Shown: one piece after another, positions 36,426 to 44,625 of the stretch
Numbering within the stretch: position 1 is the stretch's first letter
How the letters are laid out: every line of letters starts with the position of its first letter
Origin: Ramlibacter sp.
GTDB taxonomy: Bacteria > Pseudomonadota > Gammaproteobacteria > Burkholderiales > Burkholderiaceae_C
DNA length: 48,970 nucleotides
Reading direction: 5' to 3'
NCBI GenBank assembly: GCA_029237735.1
Contig: JAQZBU010000074.1
Location: 1-48,970 of the forward strand
The notes under the pieces: generated by a model
Told to the model about the DNA's origin: nothing
Database searches by the model: none
The model's input: only the letters and a program-made list of their open reading frames with translations
Translations under genes and position numbers: made by a program

Positions 36426-37118
36426 ATGCTAGTCGTCAGGAACATCAGCCAGTACTATGGCGGCTCGCACATCCTGCGTGACGTCAGCCTCGAGGCGCAC
36501 CTCGGCAAGGTCACGGTGCTGCTGGGGCGCAACGGCGTGGGCAAGACCACGCTGCTCAAGTCCCTGATGGGCCTGGTGCCCATCAAGACGGGCAGCATCG
36601 AGTTCAACGGCAAGGCGATCCAGGGCGCGATGCCGTACGAGCGCGCGCGTGCCGGCATCGGTTTCGTGCCGCAGGGCCGCGAAATCTTCGCGCGGCTGAC
36701 CGTGGAAGAGAATCTGCGTATGGGCCTGGCCTATAAAAGCGCCTCCACGCCGATACCTCCCGAACTGTTCGAGCTGTTCCCGGTGCTCAGGCAGATGCTG
36801 GGCCGGCGTGGCGGAGACTTGTCGGGTGGCCAGCAGCAACAGCTGGCGATTGCCCGGGCGCTCGCAGCCAAGCCGAAACTGCTTGTCCTGGACGAGCCGA
36901 CGGAGGGCATCCAGCCCAGCATCATCAAGGACATCGGCCGTGTGATCCGCATGCTGGCCGACCGCGGCGACATGGCTATCCTGCTGGTCGAGCAGTACTA
37001 CGACTTCGCGCGCGAACTGGCCGACGACTACATCGTGATGGAGCGCGGCGAGTTCATCGCGCGGGGGCTGGGCAAGGACATGGAGACCGACGGAGTCCGG
37101 CAGTTGGTCGCTATCTAG
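36426..37118 (+). CDS. urtE: Urea ABC transporter, ATPase UrtE
   Basis: A 230-aa LivF-like ATPase, the second nucleotide-binding subunit. Walker A is GRNGVGKTTLLKS, signature LSGGQQQQLAIARAL, Walker B KLLVLDEPTEGIQPSI, and the motif GFVPQGREIFARLTVEENL is typical of UrtE/LivF. It starts one base after the urtD stop. It closes the urt operon; no strong terminator hairpin is visible directly after it. Confidence 0.96.
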   Translation: MLVVRNISQYYGGSHILRDVSLEAHLGKVTVLLGRNGVGKTTLLKSLMGLVPIKTGSIEFNGKAIQGAMPYERARAGIGFVPQGREIFARLTVEENLRMGLAYKSASTPIPPELFELFPVLRQMLGRRGGDLSGGQQQQLAIARALAAKPKLLVLDEPTEGIQPSIIKDIGRVIRMLADRGDMAILLVEQYYDFARELADDYIVMERGEFIARGLGKDMETDGVRQLVAI

Positions 37119-37288
37119 GCGTTCGCAACAGGTGGCGCGTATAGCCTCGCTGGCAAATCCGAGTGCGGGTGAGCGATGCGTTTGTTTCACTGTAGGCAGG
37201 TGCCTACCGCCATTGGGGGCAACGCCGCGCAGGTGGGCCGACGATACGGGCGTAACTTCCAGGTATCAACCCATCCAGGAGAAATCAA

Positions 37289-37363
37289 ATGCCTGTCATT
37301 CTCTGGCTTCTCGGCGTGCCGCTTGTGGTCGTTGTGCTGCTCATGCTGCTCAACGTCCTTTGA
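37289..37363 (+). CDS. 24-aa hydrophobic peptide
   Basis: Starts MPVILWLLGVPLVVVVLL and is almost wholly hydrophobic, one membrane helix. AGGAG lies 9 nt before the ATG at 37289, and the stop abuts the convergent 73-aa gene (37364). Similar tiny membrane peptides occur in many beta- and alphaproteobacteria, but I cannot name the family. It lies 170 bp downstream of urtE. Confidence 0.55.
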   Translation: MPVILWLLGVPLVVVVLLMLLNVL

Positions 37364-37585
37364 TCACGGCTTTTTCCTGACCGCGTCCTGCTGCTCGAGG
37401 TTGCGCCCCGACAGCTCGCCGCGGTCGCCGGCGGGAAACTCATCACCCCCGCCGGTCTGCTCCGCTTCTTCCGGGCCCTGGTTCGCATAGGGCTGGCGCC
37501 CGGTGCCCCCGTCCCAGCTCACCTCGCTCGGCGTGCCGTGCCCGGCTCTCGGCTTCGTGGCCTTGTCGGTCGGGTTGTCGCTCAT
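37364..37585 (-). CDS. Small acidic Gly/Pro/Glu-rich protein, hypothetical
   Basis: A 73-aa soluble protein starting MSDNPTDKATKPRAGHGTPSEVSWDGGTG, likely disordered, rich in Gly, Pro, Glu and Asp and without a hydrophobic segment. The ATG at 37585 has AAGGAG 7 nt before it and overlaps the stop of the L,D-transpeptidase-like gene (ATGA), so the two are probably co-translated. The frame extends to 37618 without better signals. Function unknown; stress-type small proteins often look like this. Confidence 0.65.
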   Translation of the reverse strand: MSDNPTDKATKPRAGHGTPSEVSWDGGTGRQPYANQGPEEAEQTGGGDEFPAGDRGELSGRNLEQQDAVRKKP

Positions 37586-38322
37586 GACGGTCTCCTTGAA
37601 AATTGTTGTCTTGGCCACTGGGCCACGCGCAAGGCGTCATCATCGGGCCCAGGGTTGAACACACCGTGCAGCGGCAGAACCTCGGGCAGCACGTATGCAA
37701 CGCCGGTCTGGCCCCGCAGGGGCTCGATGAACTGCTGATAAAAGTCGCTCGCCACGTGCAGCGATCCATCGGAGATGCGCTTGTCTTCTACGCGGTTCGA
37801 GGCCAGGCGCTCGAGGCCCCGACCCGGTGAAACCGGAGAGGGCAGCGCATGCAGCGACAACGCGACATCGCCGTTCACCATCACGACCGCACCCTTGACG
37901 GACGATTGCCAGGTGTCGATGACGAAGCGGCCTGCCGGCGTGGCGGGCACTTCCGGCGCGTCACCGCGCACCGCGCCCAGGAGAACTGGCGTGCTGGCCT
38001 TCAGGCGGCCGGCTGCGTCGAAAGCGAAGAGGCGCGCCAGCTCCTTGTCGACGACGACGAAAGGCAGGCCGCCGTGGTCGCCGGAGTCTATCGCCCACTG
38101 CGCGACATGGCGGACGTTGTCCGAGGCGCGTGCGCTGGCAAGGTCGGCCTGCACCGTGGCGGTTTCCGCGCCGGCCGCGGTAGTTGCCGCCGTCCGGTCG
38201 AAGTAGACGCCGAAGCCCACCACCAGTGCGATGAGGGCGGTGTAAAAAATGGGCCCCGAGGGCCCATGTAAAACCGGGCCCTCGGGCCCGGTTCTCGAAT
38301 CACGATAAGTAGACTTGAACAC
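37582..38322 (-). CDS. L,D-transpeptidase (YkuD)-like membrane protein, catalytic Cys replaced
   Basis: A 246-aa protein with one N-terminal membrane helix (IFYTALIALVVGFGVYF) and a YkuD-like periplasmic domain. Supporting blocks are PFVVVDKELARLFAFDAAGRL, PATPAGRFVIDTW and RVEDKRISDGSLHV. Active L,D-transpeptidases have S/HxGC(I/L)(N/R) at the last position; here it reads SDGSLHV, so the nucleophilic Cys is Ser, and the protein may be inactive or altered. The start is uncertain: GTG at 38322 lies in one hairpin, and the first about 25 codons run through two terminator-like palindromes. Downstream in-frame ATGs lie inside the domain. Confidence 0.65.
   Translation of the reverse strand: MFKSTYRDSRTGPEGPVLHGPSGPIFYTALIALVVGFGVYFDRTAATTAAGAETATVQADLASARASDNVRHVAQWAIDSGDHGGLPFVVVDKELARLFAFDAAGRLKASTPVLLGAVRGDAPEVPATPAGRFVIDTWQSSVKGAVVMVNGDVALSLHALPSPVSPGRGLERLASNRVEDKRISDGSLHVASDFYQQFIEPLRGQTGVAYVLPEVLPLHGVFNPGPDDDALRVAQWPRQQFSRRPS
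38243..38293 (-). terminator. Two terminator-like hairpins inside the 5' end of the L,D-transpeptidase-like frame
   Basis: On the minus strand AACCGGGCCC-GA-GGGCCCGGTT (38293-38272, 10-bp stem, ends in TTTT) is followed by ATGGGCCC-TCG-GGGCCCAT (38267-38249) and a run of five to six T. Both look like intrinsic terminators for the upstream DUF4382 gene, yet the downstream frame reads through them. Confidence 0.6.
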
Positions 38323-38365
38323 GGTCGCTTTAGGGTAGCGACCGTCCTACAGGGGTCTGTAGGAC
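38321..38365. repeat. Two adjacent perfect hairpins downstream of the DUF4382 gene
   Basis: ACGGTCGCT/AGCGACCGT (38321-38329 with 38337-38345) and GTCCTACAG/CTGTAGGAC (38344-38352 with 38357-38365) are perfect 9-bp stems with 7-nt and 4-nt loops. With the two GC-rich hairpins further on, four stems lie in about 120 bp. Confidence 0.65.
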
Positions 38366-38398
38366 TGGTTCCCGTCTACTTCCTGTTGCATTCGCCCA

Positions 38399-39619
38399 TC
38401 AGGGGCCGTATGCAAAGTTCACCGTGGCCGCTGTGCCACTGCTGATGTCCGCAGGCGACTGCAACGTGGCGCGTCCGGGCGATTCGACCTGGATCGTGTA
38501 CTTGCCCTTCACGGCCGTGTCGGCTGTGAATGTGGTCGAGGGGTACGCGGCCTTCACCGGCGCCTCGACGGGTAGTCGGAAGCTGTACGTGCCCAGCGTC
38601 GAATCAACCGGCTTGCTGCCCAGGTTGATCGTCGGCCCGCCGGTCAGTACTTGCAGGGCAGTGGCCGTCGCGTCGGTCAGGATGTGGGAAACGGTGGTGC
38701 TGCCGGAGACCGTGGTCGTCGTTACAGCGCCGAGGACGTCCGCCATCGCGGAAACCGGCGGCGCGATGGCCGTTGCCGTTCCGCTCACGACGGTGGTGGT
38801 GGTACCGACCGGCACGCCCGTCATGACGGCCGTGGACCGCCCGTCCGACATTACGACCAGCGTGTAGGTGCCGGTGGAGAGGTACGGGATCGAGAACTTG
38901 CCGGTAGCGTCAGGCGCGGTCGAGCGAACGGTCACGCCGTTCTGCTGCATGGCCACCGTCGTGCTGCTCAGAGCCAGGGTGGTCGTGACGAAACCCGTCA
39001 CGCCGGTAACGATGCGCGGCACCACGGCAATCACAGGCTTCAGGATGTACTGGCCGGAATTGCCCGCCTTCACGATCGACTTGCAGGCGTCGAAGTCCAG
39101 CACCACGTCGGCCATCTGGCCGGCGGCGACGTCGATGTTGGCTTGCAACTTCAGGCCGCTTTGCTGGCCACTGGGAGTCGTGAGCGCCGTGAGCGTGCCG
39201 CCAGTGGGGTGCACCGAGTTGGCCACGCTGGAGGTGCCAGTGCCGGTGTTGCTAGCCAGCACGAGGCGGATCTGCGAGTAACGGCCAGCCTCGAGCGGCA
39301 TCGAGCCGAGCTCTTCCAGCACGCCGTTCGTCAGGTCCAGCAGGTCCACGCGCCGGGCGGGCGACAAGGTGAGGTCGCTCCAGCCGCCGTCGGTTTCCGA
39401 AGCGGTAGCGCTCTTGTGTACGCTTACTTTGTCGATCGTGACGTAGACGTGGTCATAGCCGCAGCTCGGCGCGTCGGTTAATGCCACGCGCAACGTACCC
39501 GTGCCACTGTCGCCGCCGCCCCCGCCGCCGCAGGCGGCAAGTACTGCTGCAAATCCCATTGCGCCGACCCAGCGCATCGCTCGTGCGGCGCGGGAGGCGA
39601 AGTTTCTTTCTATGCTCAT
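38399..39619 (-). CDS. DUF4382 domain lipoprotein
   Basis: A 406-aa exported lipoprotein. Signal peptide and lipobox LAAC are followed by a Gly tract. The DUF4382 domain starts [30 protein letters not shown] and includes [31 protein letters not shown]. The C-terminal half is beta-rich, Thr/Val-rich, with carboxypeptidase-regulatory/fibronectin-like segments ([27 protein letters not shown] pattern). The ATG at 39619 has AAGGGG upstream; the frame extends to 39700 without a ribosome site. It is probably surface or periplasmic. The function of DUF4382 is not established. Confidence 0.85.
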   Translation of the reverse strand: MSIERNFASRAARAMRWVGAMGFAAVLAACGGGGGGDSGTGTLRVALTDAPSCGYDHVYVTIDKVSVHKSATASETDGGWSDLTLSPARRVDLLDLTNGVLEELGSMPLEAGRYSQIRLVLASNTGTGTSSVANSVHPTGGTLTALTTPSGQQSGLKLQANIDVAAGQMADVVLDFDACKSIVKAGNSGQYILKPVIAVVPRIVTGVTGFVTTTLALSSTTVAMQQNGVTVRSTAPDATGKFSIPYLSTGTYTLVVMSDGRSTAVMTGVPVGTTTTVVSGTATAIAPPVSAMADVLGAVTTTTVSGSTTVSHILTDATATALQVLTGGPTINLGSKPVDSTLGTYSFRLPVEAPVKAAYPSTTFTADTAVKGKYTIQVESPGRATLQSPADISSGTAATVNFAYGP

Positions 39620-39791
39620 GATTCCCCTTCGGGTGTGAAAAACAGATACGGAACGCCGATAGTGACCAGGTCGCCACGAACGGTTGTTAGCGGACGTCAC
39701 AATAAGCCCGGGATTTCAGGCTTTGACGACAAAGCGTTACAGGGTGGCCACTGGAGCAACAAATCTGCAGGCGACGACGCCACACCTTGGT

Positions 39792-39822
39792 GCAAAAAAA
39801 AGCGGGCCGTGGGGGCCCGCTT
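39792..39822 (-). terminator. Rho-independent terminator after the 160-aa secreted protein gene
   Basis: On the minus strand AAGCGGGCCCCCACGGCCCGCT forms a strong GC stem followed by eight T (A run at 39794-39800 on the plus strand). It lies about 25 bp beyond the stop at 39848. The rest of the 39,620-39,847 gap should hold the DUF4382 promoter; I see no clear boxes. Confidence 0.8.
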
Positions 39823-39847
39823 CTGCGGTTTCTAAAAAATTCACGTA

Positions 39848-40330
39848 TTACTTGGTCGACGGGACGAGCACAACCGGATCGGACGTTTTGGGCTCGATAG
39901 TTACGGTGCCGCGTCCTTCGGGCATCACCACCGTTTCAACTTCACGCAGCAAACCGCCGCCGGCAACGCTGCCGCTTGTATTGCCATACCCCATCACGCG
40001 GGCCTGGCAAGCTGCCTTTTCCTCGCCCGCCAGCACGTCGCATCGCGCGGCGGCATTGGACTGGAACTGCGCGCCGGCATTGTCGAGCACGCCGCGCTTC
40101 TTGTCGGCCTGGGCGTTGCGGGCTTCTCTCAGGCAGGTGTCCCGGTCCTGTTGGGTGCGCCCGCTCATGCAGGCTTGAACCTCTTGTTGATAGATGCCCG
40201 AAGCGTCAATGCCCGTGGTGCCGGTTGCACCGGTGGCGACCTGTGCGGTGGCGGCCGTCACCGCGAGCAGTGCGGTCACGCCGAAATACGCCAAGCTCTG
40301 GCGCGAGCGATGGAAGGCGGATGCGGTCAT
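39848..40330 (-). CDS. Secreted hypothetical protein with paired cysteines
   Basis: A 160-aa protein with a signal peptide (SLAYFGVTALLAVTAATAQVATG). The mature part contains four Cys in two pairs (EVQACMSGRTQQDRDTCLREARNA and ARCDVLAGEEKAACQARVMG), a pattern suggesting two helical hairpins joined by disulfides. The tail (TVVMPEGRGTVTIEPKTSDP) is likely exposed. It has AAGGAG 7 nt before the ATG and its own terminator. I do not recognise a named family; similar proteins are common in Comamonadaceae. Confidence 0.75.
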   Translation of the reverse strand: MTASAFHRSRQSLAYFGVTALLAVTAATAQVATGATGTTGIDASGIYQQEVQACMSGRTQQDRDTCLREARNAQADKKRGVLDNAGAQFQSNAAARCDVLAGEEKAACQARVMGYGNTSGSVAGGGLLREVETVVMPEGRGTVTIEPKTSDPVVLVPSTK

Positions 40331-40501
40331 GTTGGGCTCCTTGGGAAGAGATTTGGTTCTGGGACTGATTTCAGTCTAGGACGCGCTCCAGCCCGACCGT
40401 GACGGCGGAAGGACCGCGTTGGCGGCAGCGCGATGCCGGTCGCACCGTAGGACGGGGATGGCAGACGTCGGAATACAGCCCGACAGTGGCTTTTCGCGCG
40501 G

Positions 40502-41332
40502 TCAGAGCGCCCAGGTCCGCGGCGTCGTCGCGGGCAGCGACCACAGCGCGGGACGCCATGCGTCACGGATGGCCTTGAGGAGCGCCAGGGCCGGCTCGAC
40601 CAGGGGTGCCAGCACACGCACGGCCACTACCTGGCTGCCCGGTGCGGTTGTGCCGGCGGTCGCCGCCAGAGGATGGTTGGAGATGACCCGACGCGCGAGT
40701 TCAAGCGCCAAGTCACGGCGCGTCCTTGGCAAGTCGGCGCCTGCCGCAAGAAACAGCGTCGCAATGCAGCGCTGTCCGGCCAGGCCCAGCGGCCCCTCCA
40801 TGAGCCGCGCATCGCCCGCCTGGATGCGGCCACGCTCCAGCCACGCGCCGTCCAGCTCCAGGTGCTGAAGCAGGCTGCCCCTGTCGAATGGCAGCTGCGA
40901 TTCGGGCAGGCCAAGGGCCGTTACGTCCCAGCCAATGAGTTCAGCGCCGGGCGCAAGGTCGAGCAGCAGCTGGTTCTCGGCGATGCAGCCGCTATAGCAG
41001 ATGGCCTCCAGCGGCAGCCACTCAAGGCGCGCACCTTCGTCGAGCTGGATCCGGGTGCGCTGAACTGCGGGCGCGCCGTCGGATCGGTAAAAGCGCGACG
41101 CACCTGCTGTCGTGACAAGGCCGTGGGCGCCGCTACGGGCCCTGATGGATATCTCCAGCGCGTCGCCGCCTACCAGCCCGCCGGGGGGATGCACCAGCAC
41201 GTTATGGCAGACGCCTGCGCCTTCCGGGTAAAGCGTCTGCAGGATGCGCAACGGCCCGTCGTGCTCGAAGCGCGCGACGCAGCGGGCGTTCTCTACGCTG
41301 TAGTCAAGCGAAAGCCGCGCGTTCCAGGCCAT
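40502..41332 (-). CDS. ureD: Urease accessory protein UreD, separated from the urease operon
   Basis: UreD (UreH) is the scaffold that docks on apo-urease and recruits UreF-UreG for nickel loading. The 276-aa product starts MAWNARLSLDYSVENARCVARFEHDGPLRILQTLYPEG and has the family block CHNVLVHPPGGLVGGDALEI, with TTAGASRFYRSDG and AICYSGCIAENQL. Length is normal. It lies 6 bp downstream of the NitT/TauT-type permease gene and so is the last gene of that operon, about 21 kb from ureA and on the same strand. Most relatives keep ureD next to ureA. It is intact and should function. Confidence 0.93.
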   Translation of the reverse strand: MAWNARLSLDYSVENARCVARFEHDGPLRILQTLYPEGAGVCHNVLVHPPGGLVGGDALEISIRARSGAHGLVTTAGASRFYRSDGAPAVQRTRIQLDEGARLEWLPLEAICYSGCIAENQLLLDLAPGAELIGWDVTALGLPESQLPFDRGSLLQHLELDGAWLERGRIQAGDARLMEGPLGLAGQRCIATLFLAAGADLPRTRRDLALELARRVISNHPLAATAGTTAPGSQVVAVRVLAPLVEPALALLKAIRDAWRPALWSLPATTPRTWAL

Positions 41333-41338
41333 GATGCG

Positions 41339-42106
41339 TCAGTTATTCTGGGAGCCACGGTGGGCCCAGGCCGTCGTGTGCTTCTCCAGCCAGCTGAATA
41401 GTTCGTACATCAGCATGGCCATCGCGCCGACGACGACCAGCCCCGCGAAGGCCAGGCCCATCTGCATGGCCGAGCCCGCTGAGATCAGCAGGTATCCGAT
41501 TCCCTCGTTTGCGGCCGTCATCTCGGACACCGTGGTGCCAACGAACGCCAGCGTGATAGCGACCTTGAGCGATGCGTAGAAGTAAGGCATCGAACGGGGC
41601 AGCCCCACTTTCACCAGCACATCCCAGCGCCTCGCGCCCAGGACGCGAAGCACATCTTCCAGCTCCGGCTCCAGCGTGGCCAGGCCGGTGGCGATGTTCA
41701 CCATGATCGGGAAGAACGAGATGAGGAAGGCGGTGAGGATCGCGGGCCCGGCGCCAATGCCGAACCACACTACGAGGATCGGCACGAATGCCGCCTTGGG
41801 CAGTGCGTTGAAGGCCGTCATCAGCGGGTACACCGCCGCGTAGGCCAGCCGCGAACTGCCGATCAGGAAACCCAGCATCACGCCGACCACGATTGCCAGC
41901 CCGAAACCGGCCATGGTGACCCAGTACGTTCGCCAGGCATGCGCCGCGATGATGGCCTTGTACTCCACCATCTGGGTCCAAATGCGGGACGGGCTGGGAA
42001 AGATGAACTCCGATACGTCGAAGGCCGTGCAGATGAACTGCCACAGCGCGATCACCGCGATCAGCAGCAACCAGGGTGACCAGCGCTCCACGTGCCTTTG
42101 CTTCAT
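41339..42106 (-). CDS. NitT/TauT-family ABC transporter permease
   Basis: A 255-aa inner-membrane permease with about six membrane helices, starting MKQRHVERWSPWLLLIAVIALWQFI. The cytoplasmic EAA-type loop is EDVLRVLGARRWDVLVKVGLPRSMPYFYASLKVA, and the domain matches the BPD_transp_1 pattern of SsuC/TauC/ThiX-like proteins. The ATG at 42106 overlaps the ATPase stop (ATGA, 42103-42106). The gene is followed by ureD after 6 bp. The substrate cannot be read from sequence. Confidence 0.92.
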   Translation of the reverse strand: MKQRHVERWSPWLLLIAVIALWQFICTAFDVSEFIFPSPSRIWTQMVEYKAIIAAHAWRTYWVTMAGFGLAIVVGVMLGFLIGSSRLAYAAVYPLMTAFNALPKAAFVPILVVWFGIGAGPAILTAFLISFFPIMVNIATGLATLEPELEDVLRVLGARRWDVLVKVGLPRSMPYFYASLKVAITLAFVGTTVSEMTAANEGIGYLLISAGSAMQMGLAFAGLVVVGAMAMLMYELFSWLEKHTTAWAHRGSQNN

Positions 42107-42918
42107 GGCGGCACCTGCATCCCGGCTTGCCGGATCGCGCCGATGTGCCCGCGCAGCTCGTGCACGATGTCCGTGAACTCGCGCTCGTAGGTGATTTCCA
42201 GGTCGCGTGGGCGCGGCAGTTCGATCTCCTTGCGGACCATGAAGCGCCCCGGTCCCTTGCTCATGACGTACACCGTGTCGGCCAGGAACACCGATTCGCG
42301 CAAATCGTGCGTGACCAGGATGACATTGAAGCGCTGCTCCATCCACAGGTCGCGCAGGATGCACCATAGCTCTTCTCGGGTGAAGGCATCCAGCGCGCCG
42401 AAGGGCTCGTCCAGCAGCAGCATCTTGGGCTCATGGATCAGCGCGCGGCAGATGCTTGCGCGCTGCTGCATGCCGCCGGACAACTGCCAGGGGTATTGGT
42501 CTTCGTATCCCGCCAGGCCCACCTTCTGCAACAGCTTGCGCGCCCGATCTTCGTATTCGGCCCGCTTTGCCTTGAAGTTGCCGCGATACGGCTCGACGAT
42601 CTCCAGCGGCAGCAGCACGTTGTCCACCGTCGTGCGCCAGGGCAGCAGCGAAGGCGCCTGGAAAGCCATGCCCGATATCTTGAGCGGGCCGGTGACCGGC
42701 TGGCCGTCGATCAGGATCCGGCCCAGCGTGGGCATCTTCAGGCCGGTCGCCAGCTTCATGAAGGTGGACTTGCCGCAGCCCGAAGGCCCGACGATGGCGA
42801 TGAACTCGCCTCGAGTTACCTCGAGGTCGATGGCCTCGACCGCGTACTGGCCCTGCGCCAGCGCTTCCTCGTTGTAAGCGAGCCAGACATCCCGGAACTC
42901 AACGAACGGCGCGCTCAC
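42103..42918 (-). CDS. NitT/TauT-family ABC transporter ATPase
   Basis: A 271-aa ATPase with Walker A GPSGCGKSTFMKL, signature LSGGMQQRASICRAL, Walker B KMLLLDEPFGALDAFTRE and switch His in VTHDLRESVFLADTV. The usable start is GTG at 42918, which overlaps the binding-protein stop as GTGA (42915-42918) and gives MSAPFVEFRDVWLAYNE. The open frame reaches 42981 but would overlap the upstream gene by 67 nt. It has a family-typical C-terminal tail. It is the second gene of the operon binding protein-ATPase-permease-ureD. Confidence 0.93.
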   Translation of the reverse strand: MSAPFVEFRDVWLAYNEEALAQGQYAVEAIDLEVTRGEFIAIVGPSGCGKSTFMKLATGLKMPTLGRILIDGQPVTGPLKISGMAFQAPSLLPWRTTVDNVLLPLEIVEPYRGNFKAKRAEYEDRARKLLQKVGLAGYEDQYPWQLSGGMQQRASICRALIHEPKMLLLDEPFGALDAFTREELWCILRDLWMEQRFNVILVTHDLRESVFLADTVYVMSKGPGRFMVRKEIELPRPRDLEITYEREFTDIVHELRGHIGAIRQAGMQVPP

Positions 42919-43952
42919 TTCTTCGGCGCGGGCAATACGGAGTTCAGTTCGGCCTTGGGCGGCAGGAACGAGCCGTTCCACACGACGTCGGGGTTGACGC
43001 GCGTCTTGGTGTTGAAAGCATCGGACACCTGCGACGCCATCAGCGCCAGCCGGCCCGCGTTGATCTGGCCGAAGCCCTCGGCGCGCGCATCGGGACTGTT
43101 GATCACCGTGTCGATCGCGAGCTTGAGGCGGCGGGTTTCAAGGGCCGTGTTGATGATGCCGTCGCGCGCCTTGACGTCGGCAATGGCGGACTCGGGGTTG
43201 GCCATCACGTCCTTCGCGCCCCTGGTGAAGGCCGCAAGGAAAGCCTTCACGGCCGCGGGGTTCTCCTTGATGATCTTGGGCGTGGCGATGATGACGTTGC
43301 CGTAGAGCTTGACGCCATATTGCGGGTAGGGCAACACCACCACGTCCTCGGCTTTCACGCCGCGCGCCTCCAGGTTGAGCAGCGAGGTGAAGGTAAAGCC
43401 CGTGATCGCGTCCACGTCGCCGCGGGCCAGCATGGTTTCGCGCAGCGGCGGGTCCATGGCCGTCCAGGTCACGTTGGTGATGCCGTTGGCCTTCTGGAAG
43501 ATGGGGAAGGCCCGGCGGCCGGCGTCGAACACCGGTGCGCCCATCTTCTTGCCGTTCAGGTCGGCCGGCTTGGTGATGCCGGACTTCTTCAGCGCCATGA
43601 CCGACGCCGGCGTGTTGTTGTAGACCATCATGATGGCCACGGGCTTGTTGGGCGCATCGGGGTTGTTGGCGTGGAACTCCATCACCGCGGCCAGGTCGGC
43701 AAACCCGATGTCATAGGTGCCGGAGGCCACTCGGGTCACGGCGCCACCCGAGCCATTGCCGGCATCGATGGTGACGTCCAGCCCTGCGTTCTTGAAGTAA
43801 CCCTTGGCGGCCGGGGTCAGGAACAGCGCGGCGGGCCCCTCGAAACGCCAGTCCAGCTGGAACTTGATGGGAGTGGTCTGCGCCTGCGCTATGCCACAGG
43901 CGGCCGCGGCGCTGAGTGCCGCTCCAAAACGGAGGATGTCCCTCTTTTTCAT
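42915..43952 (-). CDS. NMT1/THI5-like ABC transporter binding protein
   Basis: A 345-aa periplasmic binding protein of the NMT1/THI5-like/SsuA superfamily. Signal peptide MKKRDILRFGAALSAAAACGIAQAQ is followed by PIKFQLDWRFEGPAALFLTPAAKGYFKNAGLDVTIDAGNGSG and YDIGFADLAAVMEF, typical of receptors for pyrimidines, taurine-like or related N-compounds. AGGAG lies 6 nt before the ATG at 43952, preferred over the ATG at 43967. It opens the operon that ends in ureD, so a nitrogenous substrate linked to urea release is plausible but unproven. A short palindrome (CCGAAGGCTTCGG, 44058-44070) lies upstream. Confidence 0.9.
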   Translation of the reverse strand: MKKRDILRFGAALSAAAACGIAQAQTTPIKFQLDWRFEGPAALFLTPAAKGYFKNAGLDVTIDAGNGSGGAVTRVASGTYDIGFADLAAVMEFHANNPDAPNKPVAIMMVYNNTPASVMALKKSGITKPADLNGKKMGAPVFDAGRRAFPIFQKANGITNVTWTAMDPPLRETMLARGDVDAITGFTFTSLLNLEARGVKAEDVVVLPYPQYGVKLYGNVIIATPKIIKENPAAVKAFLAAFTRGAKDVMANPESAIADVKARDGIINTALETRRLKLAIDTVINSPDARAEGFGQINAGRLALMASQVSDAFNTKTRVNPDVVWNGSFLPPKAELNSVLPAPKK

Positions 43953-44280
43953 TGATGACTCCTGCATGAAATGACGATGAATGCCTCGGAAGCAAAAAGG
44001 GTGCCGCTCATCCGCGGCAATTTTGCGGAAGCACGCATTCTCGCCGGGGAGTCTTAACCGAAGGCTTCGGAATTACCCAGCCCGTCAGTAGGTAGGGCGC
44101 GTCCGACGCCGCGACGCGATAAGCGCGCACGCTGAGCCTTTACGCGCGACTACGCTGTACCGAAGGGCCGCAGACCATATTGCCTTCACCGGCCGTTCGT
44201 TTTTGGCGGCGGGTGGTCGGAACCGAGAGGGCCGGCTCGCTTTCAACAACACGCCGTTCGCACGGCAAAGGAGTCTCAAG

Positions 44281-44547
44281 ATGAGTTTCATACTCTGGCT
44301 AATCGTAGGTGGTATCGTCGGCTGGCTCGCCAGCCTGATCATGAAGACCGATGGTCAGCAGGGCATCCTGCTGAACGTGATCGTGGGTATCGTGGGCGCC
44401 TTCATCGGCGGCTGGCTGATCTCCCCGATGGTCGGTACCGGCACAATCAATGACGGCTTCAGCATCGGCTCGTTGGTCGTGTCGCTGATCGGCGCGGTCA
44501 TCCTGCTGGCGATCGTGAACCTGTTCCGCCGCGGCCGCGTCCGCTAA
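44281..44547 (+). CDS. GlsB/YeaQ/YmgE family membrane protein
   Basis: An 88-aa protein with three hydrophobic helices, starting MSFILWLIVGGIVGWLASLIMKTDGQQGILLNVIVGIVGAFIGGWL, the classic transglycosylase-associated/GlsB-YeaQ signature. Members are stress-induced inner-membrane proteins of unclear role. AAGGAG lies 9 nt before the ATG at 44281; the frame opens earlier without a ribosome site. It is followed by a strong hairpin at 44577. Confidence 0.93.
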   Translation: MSFILWLIVGGIVGWLASLIMKTDGQQGILLNVIVGIVGAFIGGWLISPMVGTGTINDGFSIGSLVVSLIGAVILLAIVNLFRRGRVR

Positions 44548-44576
44548 GAACGAAGCGCAACAGCAACCAGATTTTC

Positions 44577-44609
44577 GGGCATCCGGCCGCAAGGCCGGAT
44601 GCCCATCTT
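44577..44609 (+). terminator. Strong hairpin after the GlsB-like gene
   Basis: GGGCATCCGGCC-GCAA-GGCCGGATGCCC (44577-44604), a perfect 12-bp stem with a GCAA tetraloop, followed by ATCTTT. The T tract is weak, but stem strength and position 30 bp after the stop support a terminator, possibly serving both strands with the convergent 44,626-45,054 gene. Confidence 0.7.
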
Positions 44610-44625
44610 TCGTGATGGACCTCGC

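Noticed and set aside
43953..44150. Possible guanidine (ykkC-type) riboswitch upstream of the NMT1-like transporter operon
   Set aside because: Considered because guanidine transporters are of this type, but the conserved ykkC sequence blocks are absent; only a short palindrome at 44058-44070 is seen.
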